64,000 nt of DNA from Oxyruncus cristatus (GCA_013399855.1 VXAY01007011.1:1-64000), one strand, 5' to 3'; shown: positions 50,303 through 64,000, numbered from the stretch's first letter. Numbers and translations: made by a program. Notes: generated by a model from the letters alone, not told the origin.

Positions 50303-50515
50303 ATTAGATATTAGGAAACATTTCTTTACCAAGGGGTGATCAAACTCTGAAACAGGCTTACCAGGGAGATGGTTGATGCCCTCAGCCTATCCGTGTTCAA
50401 GAGGCATTTGGACAACGCCCTTAACAACAAACAATATGCTTTAACTTTTGGTCACCCCTGAAATGGTCAGGCAGTTGGAGTCGATGATCATTGAAGGGCC
50501 CTTCCATCTGAAAAT
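50303..50515 (+). mobile_element. CR1 LINE, 5'-truncated 3' end
   Basis: It starts AGATTAGATATTAGGAAACA. It carries the CR1 blocks CTGAAACAGGCTTACCAGGG near 50347 and GGCATTTGGACAACGCCCTT near 50403. GTTGGAGTCGATGATCATTG near 50475 is followed by GGGCCCTTCCATCT. The left end joins AT-rich unique sequence, as for a normal 5' truncation. It is about 210 bases long and is followed directly by the (ATTCT)n tail. Confidence 0.9.
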
Positions 50516-50585
50516 ATTCTATTCTATTCTATTCTATTCTATTCTATTCTATTCTATTCTATTCTATTCTATTCTATTCTATTCT
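50516..50585 (+). repeat. (ATTCT)14 array, CR1 tail
   Basis: Fourteen perfect ATTCT copies (70 bases) directly follow the CR1 3' end. CR1 elements normally end in a few copies of an octamer like ATTCTRTG, so a uniform pentamer this long shows secondary expansion of the tail. Confidence 0.95.
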
Positions 50586-53500
50586 ACTCATCCAAGATCA
50601 GTTTGTTTGGTTTTCCAGTTTGCTTAACTGGTTCAAAGTTTAAAATTCTTTCAAGACTGACAAAGAATTGTTACAATTCCAGGCCCAAGTGACCTGCCCT
50701 GAAGCTTTATACCTTCTGCAGTACTCAATGCTGCATCAGGGTTTTTTTGTTTTGTTTTTCTGCTAAAACCACAAATAGCCTACAAGTGGGGAACTGCATA
50801 CTTCAAATTTTAGGTCTGCATGGTAACATTGTATTAGCTTTCCCCGTTGTGTGCTGGGGAAACAACCGAGATTCAGTGTCAGGTTGATATACCAACTTCC
50901 AGCTGTCAAAAATAAATTTCTTCCAACATCTGTGGATTTGCAGTATTTTTGAATATCTACAATAAGATAATATTTGTACTCAAGCGTAAAATTTTAGCTT
51001 ATTGAAGTTAAGTACAATGGGTAAGCTTTGGCAGACATATCAAAATTTCAGTAGCACCAGTAAACTGAAAAAAGCCTGAAAAATGCAAAAGAATAAAAGT
51101 CCAAATACATTTGATATAGCATGACTATAAGCAAGATTAATTTGTTCATTAAATCTTCTTTTATATTTTGCCACATTTCTATTATTAAAGAACTGCTCTC
51201 ATATGTAGTTGTTTAAATCTTTTCTTAAACTCAGGCATTTATTTTAAAATCATATAAACTGTGTGATCCACAATTTATATTTAAAGAGAAATTACTTTCT
51301 GTGAACTTTTCCTACCTGAAATGTAGATTATTAGCTTGAAATTAATAATATTGTAATGTAAAGGTAATATATTTTTATTGATATAACATGTTTCTTCAGC
51401 AACAGCTGCTACTTGTTAAGTCAGTGTTTCTCAAGCCAATGAAAAAGTTTTATTAATCAAGAATACTGTTTAGCATTGAGTTCTATTATGCCTTTGCACA
51501 CAACAAGTTATGACAATTTCTTCAGTGACAAAATAAATGTTCATTATCTTCAAGTACAGGGAAGAAAGTGGCCTTAACATGTCAGGCTTTTTATAAGCAA
51601 AACAACTCAAAACTTGTATTTGTTTGCACCAGAAATGAATACGGCTTTGCAATGCATTTTACCATGTCGAGTAATGCATTAAAATATCCTGCAAGCTATG
51701 CAGAACAGAAAAGCTAGCTTCCAACTTTAAAAAAATATATTGCCTGAAATTAACTGTAGTGTATTTTAGTCAACCTCTAGTGTACCTGAAAATAATAAAA
51801 GTCATTGTTTATTCCCAGCTACCATAAACTGAACAGTGGAAAACCCACCAATAGTTAGAGTTCCCTGATGTAAAAACTGGAGTTTTAACTCAATTTATAC
51901 CTGCATAATTGTTTGAGACAATTGTAACTTAAACTGTTAAAACTATTGAAACTGTTGAAACTGTTAAAATTATTTCTCTATATTTAAGTATTTTAAGATA
52001 TTTTTATAGCGGAAAAATTGTTGGTTTACTTATCCTGTATGCTTGCTTCCAGCCTGCTTTGGACTGCCATTTTTCTAATAATGCCAAGACCCACATGTTT
52101 TTCTACACATTCCCTTATCCTTTCACTTTCTATGTTGTTTTGAAGCTATCTGCCTTTTCATACCCAATGCATATTTTAGATCTTTTTCTGACTCTGCAAA
52201 GAACAGAGCCCAGGAAGCCATTGATCACGAAGGTTGTACGTCCAATAATCATCCCCAGGAAACGCCTAGTACATCTCTACCTTCTTATTTCCATTCAAAA
52301 AAAAAAAAATATTAAAGCCATTCAGAGAATTCCTGCACCTTCTATAAGTAAACTTACTGTGATCCTTCTCAGCTTCATTGTTGGGACTCAGAAGCTACGG
52401 AGGAGCCACCACGTTTCTCCATCCCCAGACAGGGCTGCCATGAAAAGGGCCCCTGAGACACCTGGTTCAAGGATGCACATGCTTCAGGGCTTCCTTAGCA
52501 GTACAGGTCCTGGATGTCTGTGTTAGAGCTTTCAGTTGCCTACTTCATTGAGACCAGTCCTTCTGCAAACGGGGGGGGGTTTGTTTGTCCTTTCTTTTTT
52601 TAAAAAGTTCATTCAGATCTATCAAAGTAATTTAGTATTTTCACTATGCCTTCAAGCTTAATTTCAACCACTTCTGCTCATTGGAAGTAAAGGCCAAATA
52701 CGAAGATTTGCACAATGCTCTTGGGAGTTCCACAGGAGGTTGGGTTGATTGCAATTTTTTTTTCCTGTCTAATCATGTTTTTTTAATGCCTGAAGTGCTC
52801 CTACCACAGAAGATTATGTTTAATCTAAAGTACATGGAAGAATGCTTGGAAAGCCTCACAGAAACATAAAAGAAGATTGTTCAATGAGCAAGAGGGGAAG
52901 GCATAAAATAGCTTGGTAGGGACATGAATTCCTGACCGAATGAGGCTATGTCTGGTATGTACGGAATGTTTAATATCCAATACATTGGGCAACTGCTGCT
53001 TAGGGAACATCTTAAACTGTGAACATCTTTATTACAATAAGTGACCTTTCTCCAGATTCTAGTAGAACGGCGCACAGACAAATAAGGTTCAATGTTTATG
53101 TTATATTCCTAACGTTATTATAGTGCACGTATTTAGAAGTAAAAGTGTATCTTGAAAATTCCTTTTTTTTTACAGTGCAGATATTTCATATTCTCTCTAC
53201 CCAAGGTGTGGTCAAGGCATTGTCTGTATGTTTACTGGTAACCTCTCTGGTGTTGTTTTATCATATCCAATATGTGTGTATGCAGTAGAAATTCATTCAG
53301 CTACCTAGTATTGTATAAGGTTCATATTTGGCTCATATGCTCTTTCTCTGTTTAAACATGAATAATACACACACACATTATAGGTCCAATATCAAATATG
53401 GATGTTTTAATGGGATGTCTAAATCTCAGTCATGAAGGCTCAAATCAGCACTGAGATCCACAGTGTGGACATTTACACATCTAAGTGTCTATGTAAGTAC

Positions 53501-56500
53501 TCAAATGTGCAATCTGGATATTCTATTAAGACGCCCATATCTGAAAATTAGGCTGACTTCCCTGCATTTTCGGCAACATATTGTGCAGGAATTCTGGCAA
53601 AAATGCAGGATTTTAATTCAACAGGACTAGAGGGGTTTTGATTGTTTGGTTGGTTAAAAAAAAAAATGCAATTTGAGAAATAGATTTTGCTCTACTTTTA
53701 CTTCCAGCGTTTTATATGGTCTTGTAATTGGTTACTGAAATACCAACCGAACATTGCTGCTGTAAGTCCAGTATCCTCATGAAAAAAAGAAGTTCTAATG
53801 TCTCAGGGCATATATTGAGGTTTGTCATATTTTAAAATGAAGAACTATAAAATGCACTATCGCAGGGTGCTGCAAGTTCAGTACCCACTGAAGCAAAGGA
53901 GTTAAATAAGCTCTCTGTTTTATGGACCCTTAAATTGTAAGTGATGTTCTGTGTTGCACATTGTGAATATAGCTATGAAACAATATATGTAACACTTTTC
54001 TAATCCGCTACAGAATCTGAGTAGAAATCTGAAAGTTCAGTAACCTCAGTGGAGCAAGAGCACCATAAAAGCGCCTGCCAGATAACTGAAGTCAAAGTAG
54101 ATGCATTAGGATTATTCACCACTTTGGAATATTTACAGGAATGACCTCAAAACTATTGTGAGTCATTTTAAAAAGGTCTCCCAACTTTATTATTTTATAA
54201 GGAAATAAAGGCCTTTTTGGCCGTGAAGTCTAGAGCTTTTCCTCTTTCTTAAAAATTAGGAAAATAACTAAAAATAAAATAATTCGAAGTCAAAACAGAA
54301 GTCATAAAGAAAAAAAATGCCTGACAGTCTCTAATGGAATGTATTTTGTTGCTTCCACTTTATTTATGGACACAGAAGTACCTGCTCTCTGACAGCCAGG
54401 CCAAGATCTAGCTATATTTCAACTACTCTTAAAGCAAAACCTGAGCCAATGTGCATTTTTGGGTCTCAACATTTTTAACACAAGCCACCAATTTATTACT
54501 GCAAGCTATTGTTTTAAGCTTCTATTTCAGTCCTGATGAAGTACTTCTGTGCTTGAGAGAGGTTATTTCTTTTTTAACCCGTATCATAACAGGATAAAAT
54601 ATATTATTCCTCCCACAAACCTTGCCTGTACTGGAACTGTGTATTTCACAGCTTCTGTCTTGGCAGTCCAGCAGGCATTTGTAAGATAAAGCCTGTATCT
54701 TAGATTTTGAATGTTTTTCTATGTCCTGTGTTCTATACAGTCTTTATCAGCTTCCTGGTGTTTACATCTCTCATTTACAAGATCATGTCACGCCTTTTGT
54801 AAGAGAATAGTGGCTTTAAAATTTATTTTGTTTCAGATAGGATTTCCCTTTCCTATTGAAAGTAATTCTCTTATCATTCTTGAAACAGCTCCACTCTCAA
54901 CATTTGTTAAATATTTCCTTCTTTATGTGACATTAAATACATTTCTGAGGATGAAAAAATCTGAATGGCTCCTGCACCTCTCTGACTTTTATAGAGCCAG
55001 GAAGCATCAGTTTGAACTGTGGCTTTGCCAGGCATTGCAAGCTACATGGGATCACACCTGGTCAGTGTCCAAACAGGAGCACTCCCATGGCACAAATGTG
55101 TGAGTCCTGTTAATGCCATAGTGAACAAAAAACCCAAGTTCTTCAGCTGCCTTCAACAGCAGCACCCTTTGTGCTGGATGAGATGCTAAAAAAAGTCCTC
55201 CAACTTAGAGCCATTAACAATCCCACAGCACTTCCCAGTAGGCACCCACAGTTTCCGTCCTGGGGTATGGGCTCCATCCATTTCAGTGCTCTGCAGTTCA
55301 CTGCAAGATTGTATCTTTCAGATTCAATAAAGATGCCATATAAAATATTGCATCATTGAATGACAACTGTGCTTTAGGAATTCCCTCCCTCTTCATCTTC
55401 TGAACGTAAAGCAAAGTAACATACCATAGGGAGGAATGATGAAAAATGCAAACATTTGAGCTAAAGAAAGCGTTCATGTTGCAACAAAATGTCCTCAAAT
55501 CCCTCAGAGGTTCCTTTCTTTCATTTAAATGATTAGGCAAGAATAACCTCGAATGACTTCAGTTAATTACAATACAGTTATGATGAATGTGCCCCATTAT
55601 GAAGAAAGAATTAATAAATGAAAATTACTTCTGCCTAAACCCCAGCTTTTCTGTAAAAGATTATTTATTAGTTTTTCGACAAATACTATTGAAGAGAGGA
55701 AAGCCACACCCTTTTCTCTACAACCTTTTTTCTCTGTTTCCTGGTTTTCACTTTTGCTGTTGAGTGTATGCACATATGTATGTCTATATAGAAGTCAAAA
55801 TACAAACAAACTTCTGCAGACCTCAGTGCTTAGTCCATTGTGTCCATGTGGTCCATGAAAACCTTCAGAAACAAACTGGCGGAGGAAATCTTACATTCGA
55901 ATCTGCCGTCTATCTGCATTCAAAGGATTTTCTATGCTGTTTTGAATAGTTCCTCTTAAAAACCTGGTTGGAATTTTGTGAAAATATTTCTGCAGTACTT
56001 GAACTTCTTGTCAGTCCATAAAGCTATTAATAATGCTACCTCATATTCTAGTTTCCTGGTATAAAGTAGGAACTTTCCTTACGTGGAAAATAATTCAATA
56101 TTTACTGCATTTGGTGTAGCATATGTCAGATTAACTGCATTGAAAAACAAAAAAAATAGAATAAAGCACCAGAGAAATATCTTCTTCTTAAACAAAAACT
56201 GCAGCTTGCATCTCCCTCTGTGGTTCATACATGCTTATCCCTCCTTACAGACCATTTATTCTTCCCATTCTACCTCACTGTTCACAGAAACTGAGTAGGA
56301 GAGAAATGACATCTTGAGAGTAGGACATTATGAGGTGAGTTCCCAATGCTTAAAGAATTACCACAAGTATGACAACTGTTTTTTTTTCCTTAAAACTTGC
56401 CTCCTGGAGTAATCTGTAAGATTTTTCCAGTTTATCAATATGCCATTTTCTCCTACTACTCTGAATACAGCTGCAGCTAGAATACTTTGAACAAATATGG

Positions 56501-57168
56501 TCACGACCTCTCTAAAGTCTTTGCAGGCAGATATTAAATTGCTCCTAGTGAACAAAGATCCACTTTTGTTTCTGCATTCCTAAAATGTGTCAGTGGGAGA
56601 AAATGGGGAAATAGAGCAGAAAAGCAGGCTAGAAGAGAAGAAGCAGGGAACAGGGTAATTGGGTAAGATGCCATGGGAAAATAGGAAAAGGACAACGTGC
56701 TAAAGGAACTGAAGGATAATGAAGGATGTAGTGAATAAGTAAGAAAAAGAAAACGGGAAAGCAAGGAAGAAGAGAGATGAACACTGGAATGCAAGAGGGT
56801 AAGCAGAGGAGGAAAATTTCCAGTTTGATAGTGGTTGTGGGTTTTTTGACAGCCAGAGGGATGTTTGACTTCCAAGTCAGTGTAAGACTAAAGTTAGCAC
56901 TATTAGGAGAGCTGACTCACAAAGGCCTAGTAGCATCAAAGAGTAGGACATACACTTCCTTTTATACCCAAAGCTAATATTAAAGTAAACTGGGAAGTAC
57001 AAAAAATTTAGACGAAAGATGCAGTGAAATCAATGTTAAGACTAAGAAAGTTCTGTACAAAACACATTATAGGCTGAAAAATCAATTCTGGAACTTTCAA
57101 ATGCACTGTAATGAAATATTGCAGACAAATGGAAGAATATTCCCAACCATGAAATTGTGAAACACCTC
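50586..57168. other. No supported gene; unique sequence
   Basis: A short imperfect tandem of AAACTGTT units lies near 51931-51969. There is a G-run near 52571-52580, A-runs near 52298-52310 and 53656-53666, and a piece at 53400-53560 that may be a worn repeat. The frames at 52059-52526 (155 codons) and 54711-55103 (130 codons) are hydrophobic or Ser/Cys-rich and not coding-like. A noncoding acceptor-donor pair lies at about 56287 and 56334. Confidence 0.5.
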
Positions 57169-57190
57169 CTTTATATATATATATATAAAG
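57169..57190. repeat. 22-bp perfect AT palindrome
   Basis: CTTTATATATATATATATAAAG reads the same on both strands over 22 bases. It can extrude as a cruciform and is a likely site of length polymorphism. Confidence 0.85.
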
Positions 57191-57485
57191 AGATACAGTA
57201 TTGCAATAACAGAGAAATGCTTACTTTATCAACTAACATTAGGAAGACAATAAAATACCTCTATACCATATCAACTAATATTACAGAGACCAGTAAATAT
57301 GTGCTTAGAGAGTATTCAATGAAATATCTGGATACTGTAGAAAGAGAAACAAAATTACATGAACTGGCAAAAAAACATATACTTTTTTAGCTAACACTGG
57401 GAAAATTGTGAAATATATAGTAACACATATATGAAAACACAGTGAACTGAAAGATATACAAAACTTAATCCTGCTTTCCCTTAAG
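57191..57485. other. AT-rich spacer
   Basis: A 77-codon frame (57157-57390) starts inside the TA repeat and is very Lys/Ile/Tyr-rich, as expected from AT-rich DNA. No gene is supported. Confidence 0.5.
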
Positions 57486-57535
57486 CTGAAGGGATACAGC
57501 TCAAGAGAACGGAGTTATTCTGGATCCACTCACTG
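57486..57535 (+). other. Candidate 50-base internal exon
   Basis: The acceptor TCCTGCTTTCCCTTAAG ends at 57485 and the donor CACTG/GTAAGC begins at 57536. Two of three frames are open, reading LKGYSSRERSYSGSTH or EGIQLKRTELFWIHSL. Both splice sites are good, but 50 bases of open frame carry little weight. Its phase would accept the exon candidate ending at 47315 or 47327. Confidence 0.18.
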
Positions 57536-60500
57536 GTAAGCAAAAGAAGAATTTCCCTCATGTAGTATATATTATTTAGTCTCTGAGAAACAATAAAAAT
57601 AGTTTCAGAAGCTAAAAAAATCTGCTAAACATACAATAGAATTCACTTTTGAAATATTAAATTTTAATGTCCTCTCCATGAATCTTCTTCTGACAGCTAG
57701 ACTGTGAAAAGCCTGTGGAGCAGCTGAACTTTCTCCAAACAGCAATTGCTTTTCTTAAGCAAAAGTTACTGTTGTAGATCAAATACAGACATTATGAGAC
57801 TGTTTTGGGTAATATTTACAGTGAATTAAAATGTCGCATTTTGCAGCAGTGAAAATGGAAGTGACAATAACTAGTTCTCTTGTCCCAGTTAGGAAGAATA
57901 CATTCAAGAGGGACTGTTCTGTATGGTGGATCTGAACTCTGGATGTTCTGTCCGGATAGAAACCTGCAGTGAAAAAAATGATAATTTGGAGGCTGTATTG
58001 CCAACTCTTGCAATTTTTGAAAGCTTTGTGCTATGTGGTGATTTTCCTAGATCTCCTCTCCTGAACTGGAGATATTATGTGAAAATCTGCTTCCTTTGAC
58101 CCTATTAAAAAAATGCCATGTCCTTACTGTTATAAAAAAATGCTTTAAACACAAATCCCAATGCACAAAAAACCTGAGACAAATGTAAAAAAGATAACCA
58201 AATGTACTCTTTTAAGATGATGTTATGATTTTGTGGCAAAAAAACTAGTAATAATTCTGACTGCCTATTTTTGGCATCATACTTTCCTTCCCTCAGCATG
58301 TTATAAAAATTCTAACTTAGAGAACTTCTTGTGATCAATAACCAGACTCAAATTATAGCAAACACTTGTGTGGAGGGGAAGTTGTAGTAGTTTCTGTAGC
58401 ACATTTTCTTATTAAATACAGGTTTTCCTACTTTCAGTCACTGACAAAACTGTGCATGTTGCTGCCTATGTATAAAAAATATGATCTATCTTCTAATTAT
58501 ATACTTTGCCTGTTGTGTCACATGGTCCAATCATGGGGAAAAATTACAAAACAAGAAGTCACACAAAGTTCTTGCTCAGAACACAATCCATGTCTACTTA
58601 GACGGGGATGTAGCAAGATCTATTCAACTTTGCAGAAAGACAAACTTGAGTGTTAGACATGCTTTCCATGTCCTTACCCTTGAATTGTTGTGACTGAGAA
58701 ATTTTGTATCACAGTTCAGTTCTCCAGCCAGGCTGAAGGATAGCTGAGACAGCAAGGGCAGCAGTGTTCATTTGAATACATATTAGGTTTAACACAATCC
58801 ACAAAATTCGACAGTGTTTGAAAAGACTTTTTAAATTCTTTTTTTTTTTTCTCTTATCCCTATTCATGAGACTCTTACAGAGCAGAAAGAAGCAGTAGCA
58901 ATCTGGACAAAGGGGAAAAGATTTTCCAAAGAGAGAAGTGATATCAGTACATTAAGAGATAAAACAGTTTTTTTCAGGAGCTACCAGAAGAAATGAAAAA
59001 CTGAAGGTTTTTGATTAAAAGGGAGCTGTGAGGAACAGTGCAGGCAATGTTTAAATTAAAATAGAACACTTCTAATCTAGAATTGCTTTGCCTAAGCTTC
59101 CCAGTGTTGATGCTGACAACAGAACTCAGCGGTCCTAGGAGCACACACATGCATATTTCCTCCTCTCAGGGCATCATCACCCAAGGGACCAAAGCAGCTC
59201 TCAGAAAGAAATATTTACTTTTTCGCACAGGCAGAATCGGGTGGATTGTCACCTGAAGCTTTTCCTCATAGGCATGGTAATACAGTACACCCAGGTTTTT
59301 CAGAGAATATATCTTGTGGTAGAGTGCAGGAGCAAAGACCTGCTTGTTAACGAGATGCTGAAAAACAGAAACGTGATAAAGAATAACAGGGAGTGAGAAA
59401 TTTCCTCCTCAATCTCTCCAGCAGGAGAAGGAAAGAGGATGGGAAGGAAGTTAATGGGTTCAGCTGGGTGTGGGAGCTCCTCACTCTGCTGTTCCTCCAT
59501 AATGCAGATGAATGCCTAAGTTCTCATTCTTGCTGGAGTTGCTTCCTTTCAAGCGGCTCAGCAGTGTATCATCACAGGGGGAAACTGCTCCACAACGCAG
59601 TGTAGGGCAAGTCACCAGGAGCATGGAAGAACAAGGCTCAAGTCCCTGCTTCACAGTATTTTAATTGGCACTAAACAGAACAGCTGCCCTGAAGTAGAAA
59701 GACTTCCTCCAGAGAAAAGTCAAGATACATAAGGAACATTTGGAAGGTCAAGGTCTGAGTCTCCAGATTGAACCAGGCCAGGTGTTTTTGATGAGCTCTC
59801 TTGGCATACCAGTGTAGACCAGCTTTGTAACTTTTGTCGTTATTTCTATCCTGAGTCTGCAAAACCTTTTTCCAAAAGGTGGGATGAAAGGGAAAGTTTC
59901 CACTGAATTTTTTGGGTTTGATGAATAACTTTGCTATGATGAAAAGTCATTTTGTCACAAAATTCCTGGCTAGCTCCAGTGGTGATGCTATTGTCTAGTG
60001 TATATCTGTGAGGCAGCCCTCCTAAACAAGCTATTTTTGGTACAAGATTCTGGATATAGTTCATGAATCACAAAGTTTGTGACTCTAGTTCTATATCAAC
60101 ACAGGGAAATTCTCCCACAGGGAAATCCTAATGCTGTGCTCCACAACCCAAAATTGTTATATAGAGCATCTACTCTTCCATATTAGAATAGACTGTTCTA
60201 CTATCATAGCAGCCTTCTAAATTTCTCAAAACAAGGAACAAAAAGGAGAGGCCTTTGTATGAACAGAGGGGCATTTGATCAAAGCTTTCCATGTGTTGCC
60301 AGACTTAGAAGTATTTCTTAACATAGCAGTGAGACATACTCATGTAAAACTTCAGAAAAGTAAAAGATAAAATGAACAGTAAAGAAGGTTGATATTTATT
60401 TGAACTGCAGACAACAGGTGTAAAACTATGTCTAAAATTAAAAAAAAAAAAAAAATCATTGTTGCAGCACTGCCTGGAGAGTTGAGTTCCCTGACTTCTA

Positions 60501-63500
60501 CCCCATTTTTGCACCATTAATAACACTTGAGTGGTAAAGTGGAAGAAAGATTTTGAGTGAAACTAATGTTACCCTCCAACTCTTGTGGGCATCATCAGGA
60601 ACATGTGTTGGTTTGCCACAATACCACCTTTTCTGGATTTGTGTCTTGCCTCAGGTTTGTTACTGCTTCCAAAGTGAGTGCCAACAATAATTTTATAGTT
60701 TTATTACAATTTTCATCAATATCTTTACTGTCTTTCCCTTTCCAGCTCATTTCCAGGATCTCCTTCAGCCACTCTAAAGGTCACCCATTTGCTCATGTTT
60801 TACACTGCAAGGTTTATGGGACCACCACTATTTCTTTTTGCTCCATCGTTTCTGTCTTTTTGAAGGAAGGCATGCACCTCAAAGAGATAAATAAAGCTCA
60901 GGAGAGAAGAAAAACACTTAAATATGACTCTGTACAGATATGTCTGTACTGGTTTTGTCCATCAGTACATCTTGCTGATTTCTGTTTAACAGTTTCACTG
61001 TCCAGCCATGCCAGTACAAGGAACACAAAAAATAAAAGTGCTTGGAATTTATAGTCTGAAAACCTGAACTTTTAAACAAAAGATATTCAAGTTTTGGGAA
61101 CCCAAATATAAGAACCCAGCAGACTTCAGGTGTTCAGCATCTCAGAAGGTCTCTTTAATAAAGAGAAACTGAGGATACTAGTGAGGGCAGAGGACACTAA
61201 TCAAGCTCTCTTGCTGACAGTTTCTGCCACTGTTTTTTCTTCCTGTAATAGTAAATTTACTTTTCAAATGTGTAAATGCATTTTCAGTTCTATAGCCGAA
61301 AAAAGCGCATATATTTGCTAAAACCTGTCTGTGAGTAAAAGCTGTCCTTAGCGTGTGTTTGAACATAAAAAATATACTAAATTATGTCAATACAGGTTGT
61401 GGGGGTTTTTGCCAGAGTAGCAGATATTTATGATGAGAACAGCAGGTATTATTTCATTGTGCCTCAAAAGCTATACTGCATTTTTAAGGATCTCCATTAC
61501 TATTTATTCTTGTTATAAGGAAAAACTTATTTTCTCAACACTTGCTGTTGCTATGAAGTCCCTGAAACTTCTATATATATACTGAAAATATCTGAAAAAT
61601 TTAGAAATCAAAGTCAAATCTGGAGCTGAAATTTAAAACTCCTTATAGGTAAAGGAAAATTTTCCTGGAATTTCAGAATCGTCTATAAAGTTGGCAGTAT
61701 AGCTTGGTTCTAGATCACGGTCTGGATACTATGTTCTCCCACATAAAAGCTTCTCTGGATCTCAGTCTCTGTGTAGATAATAACATTATTAACATTTTTC
61801 TTTTTGATTTCATACAGATTTCACTTCTGTAAACCTTTTTAAAGGAACTTCAATTGACACCTTACATTCAATATATTGATATATCGTTGCTATTTCTGCT
61901 TTCAGATTTTGTATCTACAATCAACCTTATTTTGAAAGAAAATAAGAAGAGATTAATACAAACAGGTGTTATTTGAAGGCTCTATAGTTCTCTTGAAAAT
62001 GCAGTACTATCACAATTTCAAGCACTCTTCCATAAATGTTAGCTAATTATCTCCTGCCAGACAATTTTAAATCATTTTTTTGCATTGCTTGTCTCAGAAG
62101 AGCAAAGTGAAATCTGAAATCAGAAAACTTAGCTGCTTTCAGATGCCACTATAATAATGAAATTCATAGTATATGTGCTTTTAGAGAATCATCAGAGGCC
62201 ATGAAACTTAAGAAGCAGCCTGGGCTGCTTTTTAACTTGCACTGAATCGATGTGCCTAATCAGTGACATTGTAGTGGTGGTACCAGGAGAATTTTGGCTG
62301 CTTTGACTGAAGGATTTTTTTTTTTTTTTTGGAATTGGTACTCACTCTCAAGTGAATCTCAGGGGGAGGAGTGGAATGAAGATACACATGGACTATGTAT
62401 ATATATATATATATTTGTATGTATACTTGCAAATGTAAAATCTCAAAATTTTTCAATACCGCAAGTAAAGCTTACTTCATAGATTTCCCTAAAGTATGGT
62501 CTGATGTAAATCCCACTTGCTACAGAATACAAGCCAGTCAAGTTCCTTTCTTTCTTTATACAGTTGATGCTGCTTTTTGCTATACAGGAGGCATTACTTC
62601 TCCTACATCATCTTCCTCTCTGCAGCACTGTGCTTCTACAGACTTAGTGGCGTTGAAGCATTTCAGCTCTAAGTCTCTAATTTGTTTATGCAGATTCTTT
62701 CATTCTATGCTGGGTAACTTCTGCAGCACAGGTCTCTAAGCTAGACTTTGTAAGCTTGCCTCCCATAGCTGATGCCACTTAGCCAGCTGCAAATTGATGT
62801 GGATGGCTCTCTTGCTTTGGAGACCGAACACTTTCACCTTCACAGTACACTCAGCTTTCACTGGCCTGGGGCTTAGGAACCTGAGATACATTCTTAACTA
62901 GGAAATTCCACTTTGCATTGCAACATGCTATAATCATACTAGTGGACTAAAATTTCAAGTATACTAGAAAATTTCACCTTGTCACTCTTCAGAAGGGCAA
63001 TGGTTCCAAGAATTAGCACATTTCCCTCATCCCCACTTCATATTAACACTTGAAACTAAGTACAGATTCTTGTTCAACCGATGAAAGTCAAACAAGTCAA
63101 GTACAGCAGTAGCTTGTGCATGTTTTCTGTTATCAATTATATGCATAGTAATACTGTATTTATGGGATCATTTTCACGCACCCTTTTGGCACTGATGAAT
63201 GCTTATCAATGTTAGCATCATGACAAGAAATGACAAAAGCCAGGAAGTTCAATGATAGGAGTGGAACTTTGCATTCGTCTCGTGCTACTGCAAAGAAAAG
63301 CACAGGCTGTGTCCTAGGTCACATTTTCAGCTGCTTGGATTTTGTCAGTTGATGTTGCAATCTTCTAAGCTGTGTTTTTATCTCTGGATTCTTTTGATTT
63401 TTCTCTTAATGACAATCAAATTTCTGCTGAAAAGGTGACACTATTCAATGCTTTGAGAGATGCTAAGACAGGATGATCAGACACCTTATATGTCTGCTAC

Positions 63501-64000
63501 CTACCCTGGGGTGCTTTATGACCTCTTAGTAAAAATATATGTTTATCATTAACCTGGGGTCAGTTATTGACCCCCTTAACCTACAAGTGTTGCTTTGTAC
63601 ACAGTTGACATCAATGTAGCATAAATTACAGAAGCTTCTCCCCAAAGAATTTGTAAATGGTATCATTCCTTTCAATATCTAGATGGCAACTATCAGGGGG
63701 AAATTCATGTGAGAGTTAAAAAACATGAGGTTAATTGAAATTAGCCCTCAACTGAAAAAGGAATCTTAAAGGAATTTCAAAGTTCCATTAAGTATGAAAA
63801 TAATATTTATTCCCACGTGGAAGGCAGAAATTAATCTTAGATAAAGAGCTGTGACTGTACTTCTGGTTTTTACTTATCTTCCCGTCTTGATTTTCCTTCA
63901 ACACCCTTGCCACATCCTGGGAATTGTTTCTGTATTCCTTTCCAGTATATTTCTTTTTTTCACCTTCCTTTGTGGTGGATTCCTTGCACTACTTCATGAA
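57536..64000. other. No supported gene; unique sequence with simple repeats
   Basis: A (TA)n run lies near 62396-62415. Homopolymers are at 58838-58851 (T), 60439-60454 (A) and 62316-62331 (T). The longest frame of the window (60557-61054, 165 codons) is Ser/Phe/Cys/Leu-rich without domain features. No RNA gene, transposon end or CpG island was recognised up to the window end. Confidence 0.5.

Noticed and set aside
52059..52526. 155-codon plus-strand frame
   Set aside because: Composition changes abruptly along its length, it runs through an A-run encoding Lys, and it shows no family features.
54711..55103. 130-codon plus-strand frame
   Set aside because: No recognisable motif and no supported splice sites.
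60557..61054. 165-codon plus-strand frame, the longest in the window
   Set aside because: Ser/Phe/Cys/Leu-rich, no domain, no splice or promoter context. Length is within chance for a pyrimidine-rich stretch.
1..64000. CRISPR arrays, operons, phage or integron structures
   Set aside because: None seen; sequence character is vertebrate nuclear DNA.

Overview
This window looks like bird nuclear DNA. It is AT-rich and CpG-poor. It holds three plus-strand 3' ends of CR1 LINEs, with the usual closing bases of avian CR1 and, in one, an (ATTCT)n tail. There is also one worn copy resembling an ancient amniote MIR/L2-type repeat. One N at base 111 suggests an assembled genomic contig. No bacterial-type gene organisation is present, and no complete protein gene can be read. 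Most of the long open frames look like chance frames, because they are rich in Cys, Phe, Leu and Ser and lack splice or domain logic.

Layout. Bases 1-430 are unusually CpG-rich and end in a purine tract, a TATA-like stretch and AATAAA, resembling the 3' end of a retroelement. Bases 658-939 carry a coding-like minus-strand frame of unknown origin. Bases 961-24740 are mostly plain unique sequence, broken by a long near-perfect hairpin (8826-8922), a 30-bp alternating purine-pyrimidine run (9101-9130) and the MIR-like relic (about 13465-13660). Bases 24750-29520 hold several homeodomain, POU and TCF/LEF motif clusters that look like candidate enhancers, plus simple repeats. Two CR1 copies follow at 29800-30262 and 31188-31487, and a third at 50303-50585.

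The best gene evidence is on the plus strand. A 106-base coiled-coil-like exon candidate (38365-38470) and a terminal exon candidate with a stop codon (49305-49434) have good splice sites and compatible phases. AATAAA signals follow at 49943 and 49951. Together they suggest the 3' end of a gene I cannot name, with the rest upstream or in unrecognised exons. Other exon candidates are listed at low confidence: plus-strand 32149, 40127, 47257 and 57486; minus-strand 42529-42593 and 26998-27062. Many will be decoys, since a window this size contains many chance splice-site pairs.

Everything here was read by eye. No alignment, repeat masking or expression data were available.
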